A DNA stretch of 28,367 nt from positions 1 through 28,367 of the IMG/VR virus record IMGVR_UViG_3300037011_001005; one strand, 5' to 3'. Source of the DNA: a virus. Within the stretch, counting starts at the first letter, position 1; every line of letters begins with the position of its first letter. Shown in pieces: positions 17,527 through 25,339 of this stretch. The notes under the pieces were generated by a model. The model was given only the letters and a program-made list of their open reading frames with translations. It did not search any database and was not told the DNA's origin. A program made the position numbers and the translations under genes.

Positions 17527-19481
17527 ATTTTTAACTCCTCTAATTCACCCCAATTTTTACCTATTTCTGGGATAACAACCAATGGTACTGTTAATTTTAT
17601 ACAATTTAACATAATATTTTTTATTTCCTTAATTTGTTTTTTTGAGGTTATGTTGCAAAAATCAAGTTCATCATGGACTGTTAAACAAGGTACATACCCT
17701 ATTTTATAACAATCAACCATTGCCTTTTTAATCATATCAGCAGAACCACCCTGAACAAGTCTATTTAATGCCTTATGAAGAAAATAACGCTGGACTGGTC
17801 GGCCAAATTCCTCTATAGCTTCTTCATAAGATTTTGGAACTATGCCCTTATTCCATTTAGCTGGGCCCCATAAATTAAATCTTTGCTTTCTCCCAAGTAA
17901 AGTCTTTATATAGCCTCTTTGATTTGCCACTCTTTTAATGTGGTCACCTAAAAGTTTTATAAAGGGAACTGATTTATGAAAAGCATCAAATATTTCTTCT
18001 GCTTCTTGGAATGACATCCCTAATGTTTCCGCCAATCTTGTTTTTCCCATACCATAAGCCAATCCCAAATTTAAATCTTTGGCCACTCTTCTCTTTATTT
18101 CAACCCCCGCCATTTCTAATACCATATCAGCCACTAACTGATGATAATCGGTATCAGGGTTCTTTATATACCTTTCTCTTGCTATATCAGCACCTGGCAG
18201 GTTTAAAAGGGCCGCGTAGTGAACTAGCACCCTTGGTTCTTGTTGTGAATAATCAAGTTTAACCCATTGTTTTCCTTCTTCTGCTATTAATAAAGAACGT
18301 ACCTGTTTTGCTATGACTTCATTTCTTGCTGGGAATTGTTGCGCATTTGGATTACTTGAGGAGAATCTACCAGATGCCGTTCCATATCTCTCTGTTTTAA
18401 CTTGCCAAAATTGAGGATGTATTCTATTTCCAACAGCTAAATCAAGTATCTTTTTTTCTATAAAAATACTTCCTGATCGTTCCAATTGGCGTGCTTCTAA
18501 AAGTAAAGTAAAAAATACATTACTTTGTTCTTTTAACCATTTTGCCTCAAATGATGGATTACCTTTTTCTGTGTATGGAAATTTTAAACCAAGTTTACCA
18601 CAGGCTTTTACTATATCTTCTTGTGACCAAATGTCAGGTTTAAACCCAACTCTTCTACTTATTTTTTTAATAACACCATCATATTCAGATTGAAGTTTGT
18701 CCCGAACTTCCTCCCCTTTTTTAATATCCACTGGGACACCTCTGACCCACATTTCTAATAATAAATCAATCAATGGTGTTTCTGTTTCTTCAAATAATTC
18801 CCACAAACCTTCTTCCTTTAATTTTTTGGATTGTTCTTTAAATATCCTTATTGGAAGTTCAACATCACTTTCTCCATATTCTCCAATGTAACGCGCTGGC
18901 AATCTCCAAATATTACCTTTTACTTGAGAGATAATATCTTCATCTATCTCCTCTTGTGATTTTCCCTTACCTTTAAAGCCAAGTAAAAGTTTTCCGGCAT
19001 CTAATAAAAGGTTCTCTTTTTTGCCTATTTTTAAATAACTTTTGGATAAGGAATCAAGTGTGTAATGTAGCCTATTGTCATCAAGTAAAGGTTCTGCAAC
19101 TTGTATATCATATTTTTTTCCACCAACATTTATTCCTAAATCACATTTTAACCAAATCAAATCATATAGGATATTAGCCCCTAATTTATCAACAGAACCT
19201 TCCAATTGGTCTTTTAACCATCTTATAGCATTTTTTGGATTATCTAAGTTATCACCACCTTCATGTTTTATAGGGTAATAACACTTAAAGCCATCGTCTG
19301 TCGCTACAGAGAACCCTACTATATAGCCATCACCTCTTAAGGCGCCGGGGCCATTCTCCTTTAGATTAGGGTCATAGGTTTCTACATCTATGGAAATTAT
19401 TTTCGCCCTTCCTTCTAATTTTGGAAAAATTTCCTTTGGGCGCCAGTCTGATTTTACTAAATTACTTAAACTATCATTCAT
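17523..19481 (-). CDS. polA: DNA polymerase, family A, with 3'-5' exonuclease
   Basis: About 652 residues from the ATG at 19481, which has GAGG at a good distance; the ATG five codons upstream has none. The N-terminal exonuclease is present: ISIDVETYD (Exo I, D32/E34), GANILYDLIW (Exo II) and YGESDVELP (Exo III). Polymerase motifs are DYSQQEPR (motif A, residues 410-417), RRVAKDLNLGLAYG (motif B) and TVHDELD (motif C, 603-605). The residue matching E. coli Pol I Phe762 is Leu (residue 472). No 5'-3' exonuclease domain is present. It is the main replicative polymerase candidate of the phage. Confidence 0.95.
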   Translation of the reverse strand: MNDSLSNLVKSDWRPKEIFPKLEGRAKIISIDVETYDPNLKENGPGALRGDGYIVGFSVATDDGFKCYYPIKHEGGDNLDNPKNAIRWLKDQLEGSVDKLGANILYDLIWLKCDLGINVGGKKYDIQVAEPLLDDNRLHYTLDSLSKSYLKIGKKENLLLDAGKLLLGFKGKGKSQEEIDEDIISQVKGNIWRLPARYIGEYGESDVELPIRIFKEQSKKLKEEGLWELFEETETPLIDLLLEMWVRGVPVDIKKGEEVRDKLQSEYDGVIKKISRRVGFKPDIWSQEDIVKACGKLGLKFPYTEKGNPSFEAKWLKEQSNVFFTLLLEARQLERSGSIFIEKKILDLAVGNRIHPQFWQVKTERYGTASGRFSSSNPNAQQFPARNEVIAKQVRSLLIAEEGKQWVKLDYSQQEPRVLVHYAALLNLPGADIARERYIKNPDTDYHQLVADMVLEMAGVEIKRRVAKDLNLGLAYGMGKTRLAETLGMSFQEAEEIFDAFHKSVPFIKLLGDHIKRVANQRGYIKTLLGRKQRFNLWGPAKWNKGIVPKSYEEAIEEFGRPVQRYFLHKALNRLVQGGSADMIKKAMVDCYKIGYVPCLTVHDELDFCNITSKKQIKEIKNIMLNCIKLTVPLVVIPEIGKNWGELEELKI

Positions 19482-19517
19482 AATATTTTTCCTCATTATT
19501 TTTGCGTACGTATACTG

Positions 19518-19991
19518 CTAAAATGGAACGGCATCTGTTATATTCAATAAAAAAGGAGATAATTCCACTTTATTAAATTTTAATTTTGTAAAAGCAAAAA
19601 CATCTTTTTCTATTAATTCATTTTTATAATCATAAAGATAAAATAAATCAACAGCTGATGTATTTAAAATCATTTTATAACAAGTTGGGCAGGGTATATT
19701 AGTACAGTACACTGTGGCTATTTTGAAATTATCTTTACATTGTATAATAGCATTTTGCTCTGCATGAACTGCTAAACATTCATCAAGTTTTTCACCACTT
19801 TTTTTTCTGGTGCATGTTAATGAATCACAACAATTTGTAATTTCACGAGGTGCCCCATTATAACCAGTACTTAAAACATGGCCATTGGCATCTATAAAAA
19901 TACAACCAACCTTTCTATGTAAACAAGTTGATCGTAAACTTGCCATTATAGCAAGTGACATAAAATATTCCTCTTTACTTATCCTTTTCAT
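19518..19991 (-). CDS. dCMP deaminase
   Basis: A 157-residue zinc-dependent deoxycytidylate deaminase that converts dCMP to dUMP. The catalytic set is VHAEQNA (His76, Glu78) and PCPTC (Cys101, Cys104). The region STGYNGAP and the Cys-rich insertion between residues 54 and 60 also fit the family, and the length is normal. GAGG precedes the ATG. Its start overlaps the end of the ThyA-like gene by 17 bases. dUMP made here can feed the ThyX enzyme encoded upstream in the same operon; it also competes for the dCMP that the ThyA-like enzyme may use. Confidence 0.92.
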   Translation of the reverse strand: MKRISKEEYFMSLAIMASLRSTCLHRKVGCIFIDANGHVLSTGYNGAPREITNCCDSLTCTRKKSGEKLDECLAVHAEQNAIIQCKDNFKIATVYCTNIPCPTCYKMILNTSAVDLFYLYDYKNELIEKDVFAFTKLKFNKVELSPFLLNITDAVPF

Positions 19992-20859
19992 TTTTTACCT
20001 CTTTATCATTCCAGATTGGTATAAGTTCTTTTAACCAAGATATTTCACTAAGACACATTTTGTTTTTTACTAAGCAATTAAGATGTTTTATTAGATCACT
20101 TGGTTTTTCAAATTGTGATAATACTATAGGTTCATATTTAAATAATTCTTGGCTTTCACTTGAATATTCATCCTCAGTTAATAAATTTTTTATTATTGGC
20201 AAAGTATAACCAAATGAATTTATATACAAGTGTTGACTTCCAGTCATTATTGTTAAATCACCTAAAAGTAATTCTATTTTAAGTATTGCCTTTAGATAAA
20301 TAGCTAAGTATGCCCCTAACATGGAGAATGTAAACCAATCATAAGGTATGCCAAGCCAAGCATCAGATGAGCGCATATAATTTATAATATCTAATTCCAA
20401 ATAATTATATTGATTTGGCCTGAGCAGAAATTGAACAGAAATAGTGCAGGGAATGTCAGATGATTCTGGTGGCTTTAATCTCCACAAAGACATCACGGCC
20501 CTTCTGGTAAATAAGTCTTTTTTAAAAGCCCTTCCTATGTATTCTATTTGGTCAACTATTGGTGGTCCATAGGCACCAAAGAAAGTTATACCATCATCTG
20601 AAAACTTCTCTATAATTTTTGAATAAGGCTTTAATGTCTCAACTTTATTGTCACCTTGTAACACCCAGGCCGCTTCTGCCAAAGCAAACTTATAACCCAA
20701 GTTCCTTCCTTTTAAAGTTATTAGAGGTTGGTTCATTGGTATTGTAGTTTTGTTTCCTATTAATTCCAATGATTTATGATTTCTACAAATCTGCTCTCTG
20801 CCATTAGAAATGATTGTGTTTAATAATTCAAGATAACAAATATTTGTTACATTTTCCAT
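19975..20859 (-). CDS. Thymidylate synthase-fold enzyme, probable dCMP hydroxymethylase (or methylase)
   Basis: A 294-residue member of the ThyA/hydroxymethylase superfamily, which adds a one-carbon unit to C5 of a pyrimidine nucleotide using methylene-tetrahydrofolate. The catalytic Cys is C138 in IPCTI. The phosphate/base region reads MRSSDAWLGIPYDWFTFS (162-179). At the position of the Asn that selects uracil in thymidylate synthase (E. coli N177) it has Asp174, as does T4 dCMP hydroxymethylase. The block GSQHLYINS (207-215) matches the D-x-H-x-Y segment of the family. Together with a separate ThyX gene this points to dCMP, not dUMP, as substrate. Whether the product is hydroxymethyl- or methyl-dCMP cannot be told. 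A strong AAGGAGG precedes the ATG. Confidence 0.7.
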   Translation of the reverse strand: MENVTNICYLELLNTIISNGREQICRNHKSLELIGNKTTIPMNQPLITLKGRNLGYKFALAEAAWVLQGDNKVETLKPYSKIIEKFSDDGITFFGAYGPPIVDQIEYIGRAFKKDLFTRRAVMSLWRLKPPESSDIPCTISVQFLLRPNQYNYLELDIINYMRSSDAWLGIPYDWFTFSMLGAYLAIYLKAILKIELLLGDLTIMTGSQHLYINSFGYTLPIIKNLLTEDEYSSESQELFKYEPIVLSQFEKPSDLIKHLNCLVKNKMCLSEISWLKELIPIWNDKEVKNEKDK

Positions 20860-21452
20860 ATTTCCTCCTTATTCTGTTTCATTGCCACTATTTCACAAAA
20901 ATTGTCAATATTTTTCCAATCACTATCAAAATAAATAAGGGAATTTTTATTTATGTGTACAAAGCCCTTTCTTATTATTTTTTCCAAACCCTTATTTCTT
21001 TCCGAACATTTTAAAACTTTGTTTCCACAAACAAAGTCTATATAGAGATCATTTACTTGGGTCATTTTATTTAAATACATCTCCTTTCTATCACTACACA
21101 GGGTTGTGAATCTTTCTTCATAATCAGTGTTTAAAGAGATACAAAAAATATAGAGGCAACCCATATTTTTTAGTATTTTGTCAAAAATAGTACCAATAAA
21201 TGGCCACTTACTTCCTTCTCTGTAAACCTCTGAATAGATCAATTCTGAAATCCACAACCTGTCAATAATAGTTGGTAAATTAGTTTTTTTTGTCAGTAAT
21301 AATGCCTTGTATATTTTTTTCGTAAAATAAGAAGGCATATTCCAATCCTTATTATAAGAACAGTGTACATAATTCCAACTAAACATTTCTTGAAGTCTTT
21401 TAGCAAGTGTAGTTTTTCCAGTACCATCAGCTCCTTCCAATATTATAAACAT
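20847..21452 (-). CDS. Thymidylate kinase-like dNMP kinase
   Basis: A 201-residue P-loop kinase. Walker A is GADGTGKT (residues 7-14) in the context FIILEGADGTGKTTLAK, which is the thymidylate kinase pattern, and the DR-type motif follows as TIIDRLWISELIYSEVYR (D64, R65). The C-terminal third is less typical and may determine the nucleotide bound. In T4 a dNMP kinase (gp1) phosphorylates hydroxymethyl-dCMP; this gene lies directly upstream of the ThyA-like gene and overlaps it by 13 bases, which fits a similar role. Specificity for dTMP or another dNMP is not visible. Confidence 0.75.
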   Translation of the reverse strand: MFIILEGADGTGKTTLAKRLQEMFSWNYVHCSYNKDWNMPSYFTKKIYKALLLTKKTNLPTIIDRLWISELIYSEVYREGSKWPFIGTIFDKILKNMGCLYIFCISLNTDYEERFTTLCSDRKEMYLNKMTQVNDLYIDFVCGNKVLKCSERNKGLEKIIRKGFVHINKNSLIYFDSDWKNIDNFCEIVAMKQNKEEIWKM

Positions 21453-21453
21453 A

Positions 21454-21747
21454 TCAATCCCTCTTTCCTATGAACTTTATATATTGACAATCAAAATTGC
21501 TACACCATTCATACTTGTCATCTTCAAGAAGTCTAAAAATTTCTTTTCCATGATTTGGGCAACACCTGGTTGTCCAGTCATGTAGCGATTGTAAACCAAC
21601 GGGCTTTATGATTATTTTATCAACATTTAATTTTATAGTGATATTTGCAACTATATTATATTGTGTTAATAAAATTGACAAGTCTTGAATAAAATCGGGA
21701 ATAAGTAAACTTCTCTCAAAATCTAAATTAACTTTTTCCTTTTTCAT
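21454..21747 (-). CDS. Small protein with possible zinc-binding Cys/His cluster
   Basis: A 97-residue protein I do not recognise. The N-terminal ~55 residues look mixed helix and strand (IPDFIQDLSILL, then ANITIKLNVDKIIIKP). The C-terminal part contains RCCPNHGKEIF and EWCSNFDCQYI, giving Cys-Cys-x3-His and Cys-x4-Cys, a plausible zinc site. A GGGG-type binding site precedes the ATG. It is packed between the GT-B-like gene (two bases) and the kinase gene (one base), so it is made together with the presumed modification enzymes, but no function can be assigned. Confidence 0.55.
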   Translation of the reverse strand: MKKEKVNLDFERSLLIPDFIQDLSILLTQYNIVANITIKLNVDKIIIKPVGLQSLHDWTTRCCPNHGKEIFRLLEDDKYEWCSNFDCQYIKFIGKRD

Positions 21748-21749
21748 AA

Positions 21750-22835
21750 CTATCCCCTTACTACTGTGTTAACAATTTTTAAAATTTGATTTTTTAAAAA
21801 ATCATTGGTTGTCAAATATGAAAGTGTTTCATGTGCTTGAGTATTTGCCAATGATTCTAATTCCAGTTCATTAAATTTTTCTATAAACCCTTTATTTAGG
21901 TTATGACCTGATAAAGGTACATCACCTGGTTCTGAGTAAATAATCGATTTACAATTTGCAGAATATAAATACCGGGTCCGGAACCAACCAGAGCTAAGAT
22001 AAGTATATGGTGGTGATAATATACCCCATCTTTTTGCATATTCATTTTGTAAATCAATCTCTGTTTTTAATTTAGAACCTCCATATATCTTTATTAAACC
22101 TGTAGACCCAAAAATATCAATTGTCCAACTATCAGAAACAGATGATAATTTACTTATCCATTTTTGATATTCCTTGTTTACGATTGTTCCAAGACCCCAT
22201 CTTTTTTCTTTTTTTAAAGGTTTGTATTTTATTAATTTTACTTGGGAGGAAGGATCAAATGGAATTAATGGACAACCTTTTGGTATCATTTTTTCAACCA
22301 CTTCTTCATCTCCCCATGTAAAGGCAGGATATGTATTTACTCTTTGATATCCCAAATCAGACCATTCCAAATCAGACCAATCCATATTGGCAAAATTACC
22401 AGCAGTTGAGACAATACTCAAAAGCACTTTTTTATCTACAAAATCAACAAATCTATATAAATAAGAACCTGATATTTTTTTAAAAATTTGCCTTTCTTTC
22501 CATGCCGCAAATGATCGTGCATGCTGGAGTGTTTGATTAATTTTCCAATCATCCCAGAATAATATTGTTGGAATTTTTTTAAACGACATTGCCCAAAAAG
22601 CGCCTAAAGTACAAGGAGCATTAAAGGAAAGACAACCCGCCAAATTTACCCAAATCAAATCATATCTTTTATCCAGACGTTCACCTGGCACTGTTTCTCT
22701 CCAATCAACAAGTATTGTTTTATCTAATTCCTCCAATTTTTTCTTTATTATTTCAGGCACACTCATTCTTGACATTGATCTACTTGATTTATTGCCACAT
22801 TGTAAACCAGAAAAACCAGTCATTAAAATTTTCAT
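21750..22835 (-). CDS. GT-B fold glycosyltransferase-like protein, possible DNA glycosyltransferase
   Basis: A 361-residue protein with a two-domain layout like T4 beta-glucosyltransferase. It starts with a Rossmann strand MKILMTGFSG. Residues 59-115 contain DLIWVNLAGC and TILFWDDWKINQ, resembling the position of the T4 enzyme's YYLFTDIRLP segment. The second half contains SWTIDIFGSTG (about 236-246) and GWFRTRYLYSANCKSIIY (283-300) followed by EPGD, resembling the donor-binding T4 region with R-x-W-E. These likenesses are by eye. In the family, UDP-sugar is transferred to an acceptor such as a hydroxymethylated base. It lies between the C5-MTase homologue and the dNMP kinase/ThyA-like genes. 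The acceptor could also be a protein or a surface sugar. Confidence 0.5.
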   Translation of the reverse strand: MKILMTGFSGLQCGNKSSRSMSRMSVPEIIKKKLEELDKTILVDWRETVPGERLDKRYDLIWVNLAGCLSFNAPCTLGAFWAMSFKKIPTILFWDDWKINQTLQHARSFAAWKERQIFKKISGSYLYRFVDFVDKKVLLSIVSTAGNFANMDWSDLEWSDLGYQRVNTYPAFTWGDEEVVEKMIPKGCPLIPFDPSSQVKLIKYKPLKKEKRWGLGTIVNKEYQKWISKLSSVSDSWTIDIFGSTGLIKIYGGSKLKTEIDLQNEYAKRWGILSPPYTYLSSGWFRTRYLYSANCKSIIYSEPGDVPLSGHNLNKGFIEKFNELELESLANTQAHETLSYLTTNDFLKNQILKIVNTVVRG

Positions 22836-22858
22836 AAAAAATCCTTTTGTTAATTAGG

Positions 22859-24037
22859 TTAAAAACACTCTTCATTTAATGTAGCAATATTTACTATATT
22901 ACTACTTCTTAGGGATAACTTAGGAACTTGGCTTGTCATTTGGGTTATGTCCCCATTTACTATATGATAACTTTTTTGATTTGCCCAGCCATTTAGCCCA
23001 TTTATTATCTCTACATATGGGGTACCTACTGATATTTTATCCTTTAAAGTCAGTTTGACTGTACCTCCAAGCCAAAAACCAACCTTACTACTTACTCCCC
23101 TGGCTATGTAGCTATTTGACCTGACTGCCCTGGGAAAGTTATAGTCAAGTGGAAAATCACCCAATAATTGATACTCTTTTAGAGTTAAAAATCGTTGATG
23201 ATAAGGATGGACCAAAGGATAACCAACAATAACTGATGAAAGTTTATCTGGGTGAAGTTTAACTATTCCAAATGTTGGTCTGCCTTTCACCTGTCCTTTA
23301 CTATTAATTATCCTATCTTCTATGGGAGTTAATCTATTAAAGGTTGCTGCCATTCTTTCTCCTGGCTTTATTTCTTTTAGTAAATTAACCAACTTTGAAT
23401 GAACGGGAAAAAGATAGTTTTTTTCAGGAGGGATTTCTTTCAATTCATTATCGAAAGAATTAAAAAGTGTACCAGTGGATACTATAGGGGCAGGTAAATA
23501 AGCCTTGAATTTAATCTTAAAGGGAGAAGCTATAAGCAAAATACGTGGCCTATTTTGGGCTGATCCGAAATAACAGGCATTGTTTAAAAAGATTGTTACT
23601 CCAAATCCAATGTTTATAAGTTTCTTTGACATTTCCATAAGAAAATCAGGGGCTTTAGAATAGGCTTGAATTGTTGTTTCTATAATAATAATTTTTGGCC
23701 TATTCAATATTCCCCAATTTATTATTCTATCCCAACAAGATAGTCTTTTATCGTTTTTCCAACCTCCATTAAAGGAATTGGTATTTGCATTTGAGAAAGG
23801 GGCACATGGCGGGTTGGTAAAAAATAAATCAATATCAGGACAATTTTTCCACTTAGTATTATATGGTATTATAGGCATATTATTCCAATATCTTTGCCTA
23901 TTCATATTTATTACTTCTTCGCCGTACGGTTTTTCATCTTCAAAATGGGCTATGACATCAATCCCACTCCTCTTTACTCCAAGTGAAAAACCACCAGCAT
24001 AAACATTTGCAGCTATAGCTTTAAGTTCTTTATTCAT
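22859..24037 (-). CDS. C5-cytosine DNA methyltransferase homologue
   Basis: About 392 residues from the ATG at 24037. A GTG at 24085 would add 16 residues and overlap the upstream gene; motif I starts right after the ATG, so the ATG is preferred. Motif I is ANVYAGGFSLGVKRSG. Motif IV is FFTNPPCAPFSNAN with catalytic Cys78, but with Pro-Cys-Ala in place of Pro-Cys-Gln. Motif VI has IIIETTIQAY with the conserved Glu (E120) but not ENV. Motif VIII is FGSAQNRPRILLIA. The C-terminal motif X region reads SNSYIARGVSSKVGF in place of the usual GNSV form. The family transfers a methyl group to C5 of cytosine. The changes suggest a divergent enzyme that may still be active; no matching restriction gene is present. 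Confidence 0.75.
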   Translation of the reverse strand: MNKELKAIAANVYAGGFSLGVKRSGIDVIAHFEDEKPYGEEVINMNRQRYWNNMPIIPYNTKWKNCPDIDLFFTNPPCAPFSNANTNSFNGGWKNDKRLSCWDRIINWGILNRPKIIIIETTIQAYSKAPDFLMEMSKKLINIGFGVTIFLNNACYFGSAQNRPRILLIASPFKIKFKAYLPAPIVSTGTLFNSFDNELKEIPPEKNYLFPVHSKLVNLLKEIKPGERMAATFNRLTPIEDRIINSKGQVKGRPTFGIVKLHPDKLSSVIVGYPLVHPYHQRFLTLKEYQLLGDFPLDYNFPRAVRSNSYIARGVSSKVGFWLGGTVKLTLKDKISVGTPYVEIINGLNGWANQKSYHIVNGDITQMTSQVPKLSLRSSNIVNIATLNEECF

Positions 24038-24071
24038 TATTTGTTCTACTTTCTTGTAAAATTTATTAGAT

Positions 24072-24620
24072 TTAGAGCTCTTCACATGCTTTACATTTTA
24101 AGGAAAGATAGGATTGTTTATCGCTACCACAGTCTTTGCATGGACCAAAAAAACCTTCAACTAAATCACTTAAGTTTGGTGGTGTCCACCCTTCTGGTTT
24201 TTTCAAATCCATTTCATGTCCTCTCTTAGTTCTCACCCCAACTTCTTTTTTTAAATTTGCCTCAAATACTCTTCTCCATGCTTCTTCAAAAAAAGTTATC
24301 TTTATCTGGGAGTAACAATTATCTTTCTTTTCATACTCCCTTAAAAAGCCCATTAGATATGCCGTACCTAACAATACCACAGTCATATCTATTAAACCAT
24401 CTAAAATTCCAATGGCACTAACTTCTTCCTCATTATTAGGTTCAAATTGGCATGATGTTTCATCAAACATAAACCCAGCACTATTTGCCGTTTCAATTAA
24501 CTCTTCTAAAAGAAAATTTAATCTCATGGCCATAAGCCCTTCATTAATCATTTGCGGCTTTGAAGGTTCTGGGAATTGAAATTTTTTATATAATATTACT
24601 TGGTCCCGAATCATACTCAT
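24072..24620 (-). CDS. MazG-like all-alpha NTP pyrophosphohydrolase with C-terminal zinc ribbon
   Basis: A 182-residue protein. The helical core has the metal-binding acidic set: LLEELIE (E39, E40, E43) and D74-x-x-x-D78 (in LDGLIDMT), followed by VVLLGTAYLMG, as in phage MazG/HisE-type enzymes that hydrolyse (d)NTPs to monophosphate and pyrophosphate. After AWRRVFEANLKKEVG, a typical phage segment, comes KKPEGWTPPNL, then a zinc ribbon with Cys161, Cys164, Cys176 and Cys179. It overlaps ThyX by four bases. It could supply dNMPs (for example dUMP or dCMP) to the downstream enzymes, or remove an unwanted dNTP. Substrate is not visible. Confidence 0.75.
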   Translation of the reverse strand: MSMIRDQVILYKKFQFPEPSKPQMINEGLMAMRLNFLLEELIETANSAGFMFDETSCQFEPNNEEEVSAIGILDGLIDMTVVLLGTAYLMGFLREYEKKDNCYSQIKITFFEEAWRRVFEANLKKEVGVRTKRGHEMDLKKPEGWTPPNLSDLVEGFFGPCKDCGSDKQSYLSLKCKACEEL

Positions 24621-25339
24621 ATTTCTACTCCTTTTATAAGGTTAAATTTTAAGGATATATCATCAAAAACCAATGGCACTTTTTCCTGGGCTATTGAAAA
24701 CATTAATCTTGCAACCTCTATCATTTGTGGATGGGCAGCAAAAGCAAGGCGAAGGTTAAAAAAGTGCCTCAATTCACGTAAGTTCATCGTTAAATTAATC
24801 TCAGTCTTTAGACTATTAGGGAGGACAGAACGTGCTTCCTGTGGTGCCAAGCCATTATTTAACATATCAATATAACAGGTCTCTATTTGTAGCATACTTG
24901 ATACCCATAATAAAGAGTTATACCATATAATATTTTGTTCACCATCGAAGTTGGGATTGGAATTACTATAAGAAGTAATTTCTTTTAAACTATGAAATTC
25001 ACCTAAAGGAAGTTCTTTGAAAAATAAAGGCTTTATAAAAGTAAGATTATTTCTATACCGGCAATATCTTGTACTTTCCTGGTGGAAAGTGGCTATTCTA
25101 TGCCTTACTAATTCATGAGATATTCCTCTATCACAGACAACCTTAAATGTCATTGTAACGTGTTCTAATAAGGTTTCATGATGTAAATCTATGGCATATT
25201 TCTGTACAAAATTCTTTGCCGAACCTGGTTCTATTTTATTTTCAGTTTTATGGCATACTCTCCCTATCTCCTCTATTGATTCTAAAGGATTATTTGAAGA
25301 TATGTTAATTAATTTGGCAGATGGTAATATTATAATCAC
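24617..25339 (-). CDS. thyX: Flavin-dependent thymidylate synthase ThyX
   Basis: A 240-residue ThyX, which makes dTMP from dUMP with FAD, methylene-tetrahydrofolate and NADPH. The signature is R79-H-R-I-A-T-F-H-Q-E-S-T-R-Y (79-92), the phage-type variant of the classic RHRxxSxNEQSxRY motif. RSVLPNSLKTE and FFNLR further on are also typical. The start is GTG at 25339 with GGAGG five bases upstream, inside the GTGA overlap with the preceding small gene. Its presence beside a ThyA-superfamily gene is informative: dTMP supply is already covered by this enzyme. Confidence 0.92.
   Translation of the reverse strand: MIIILPSAKLINISSNNPLESIEEIGRVCHKTENKIEPGSAKNFVQKYAIDLHHETLLEHVTMTFKVVCDRGISHELVRHRIATFHQESTRYCRYRNNLTFIKPLFFKELPLGEFHSLKEITSYSNSNPNFDGEQNIIWYNSLLWVSSMLQIETCYIDMLNNGLAPQEARSVLPNSLKTEINLTMNLRELRHFFNLRLAFAAHPQMIEVARLMFSIAQEKVPLVFDDISLKFNLIKGVEI

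Noticed and set aside
19505-19516. Cluster of overlapping small palindromes (CGTACG, TACGTA, GTATAC) upstream of the polymerase gene
   Set aside because: Short and single; no sign of a longer dyad, promoter or known site.
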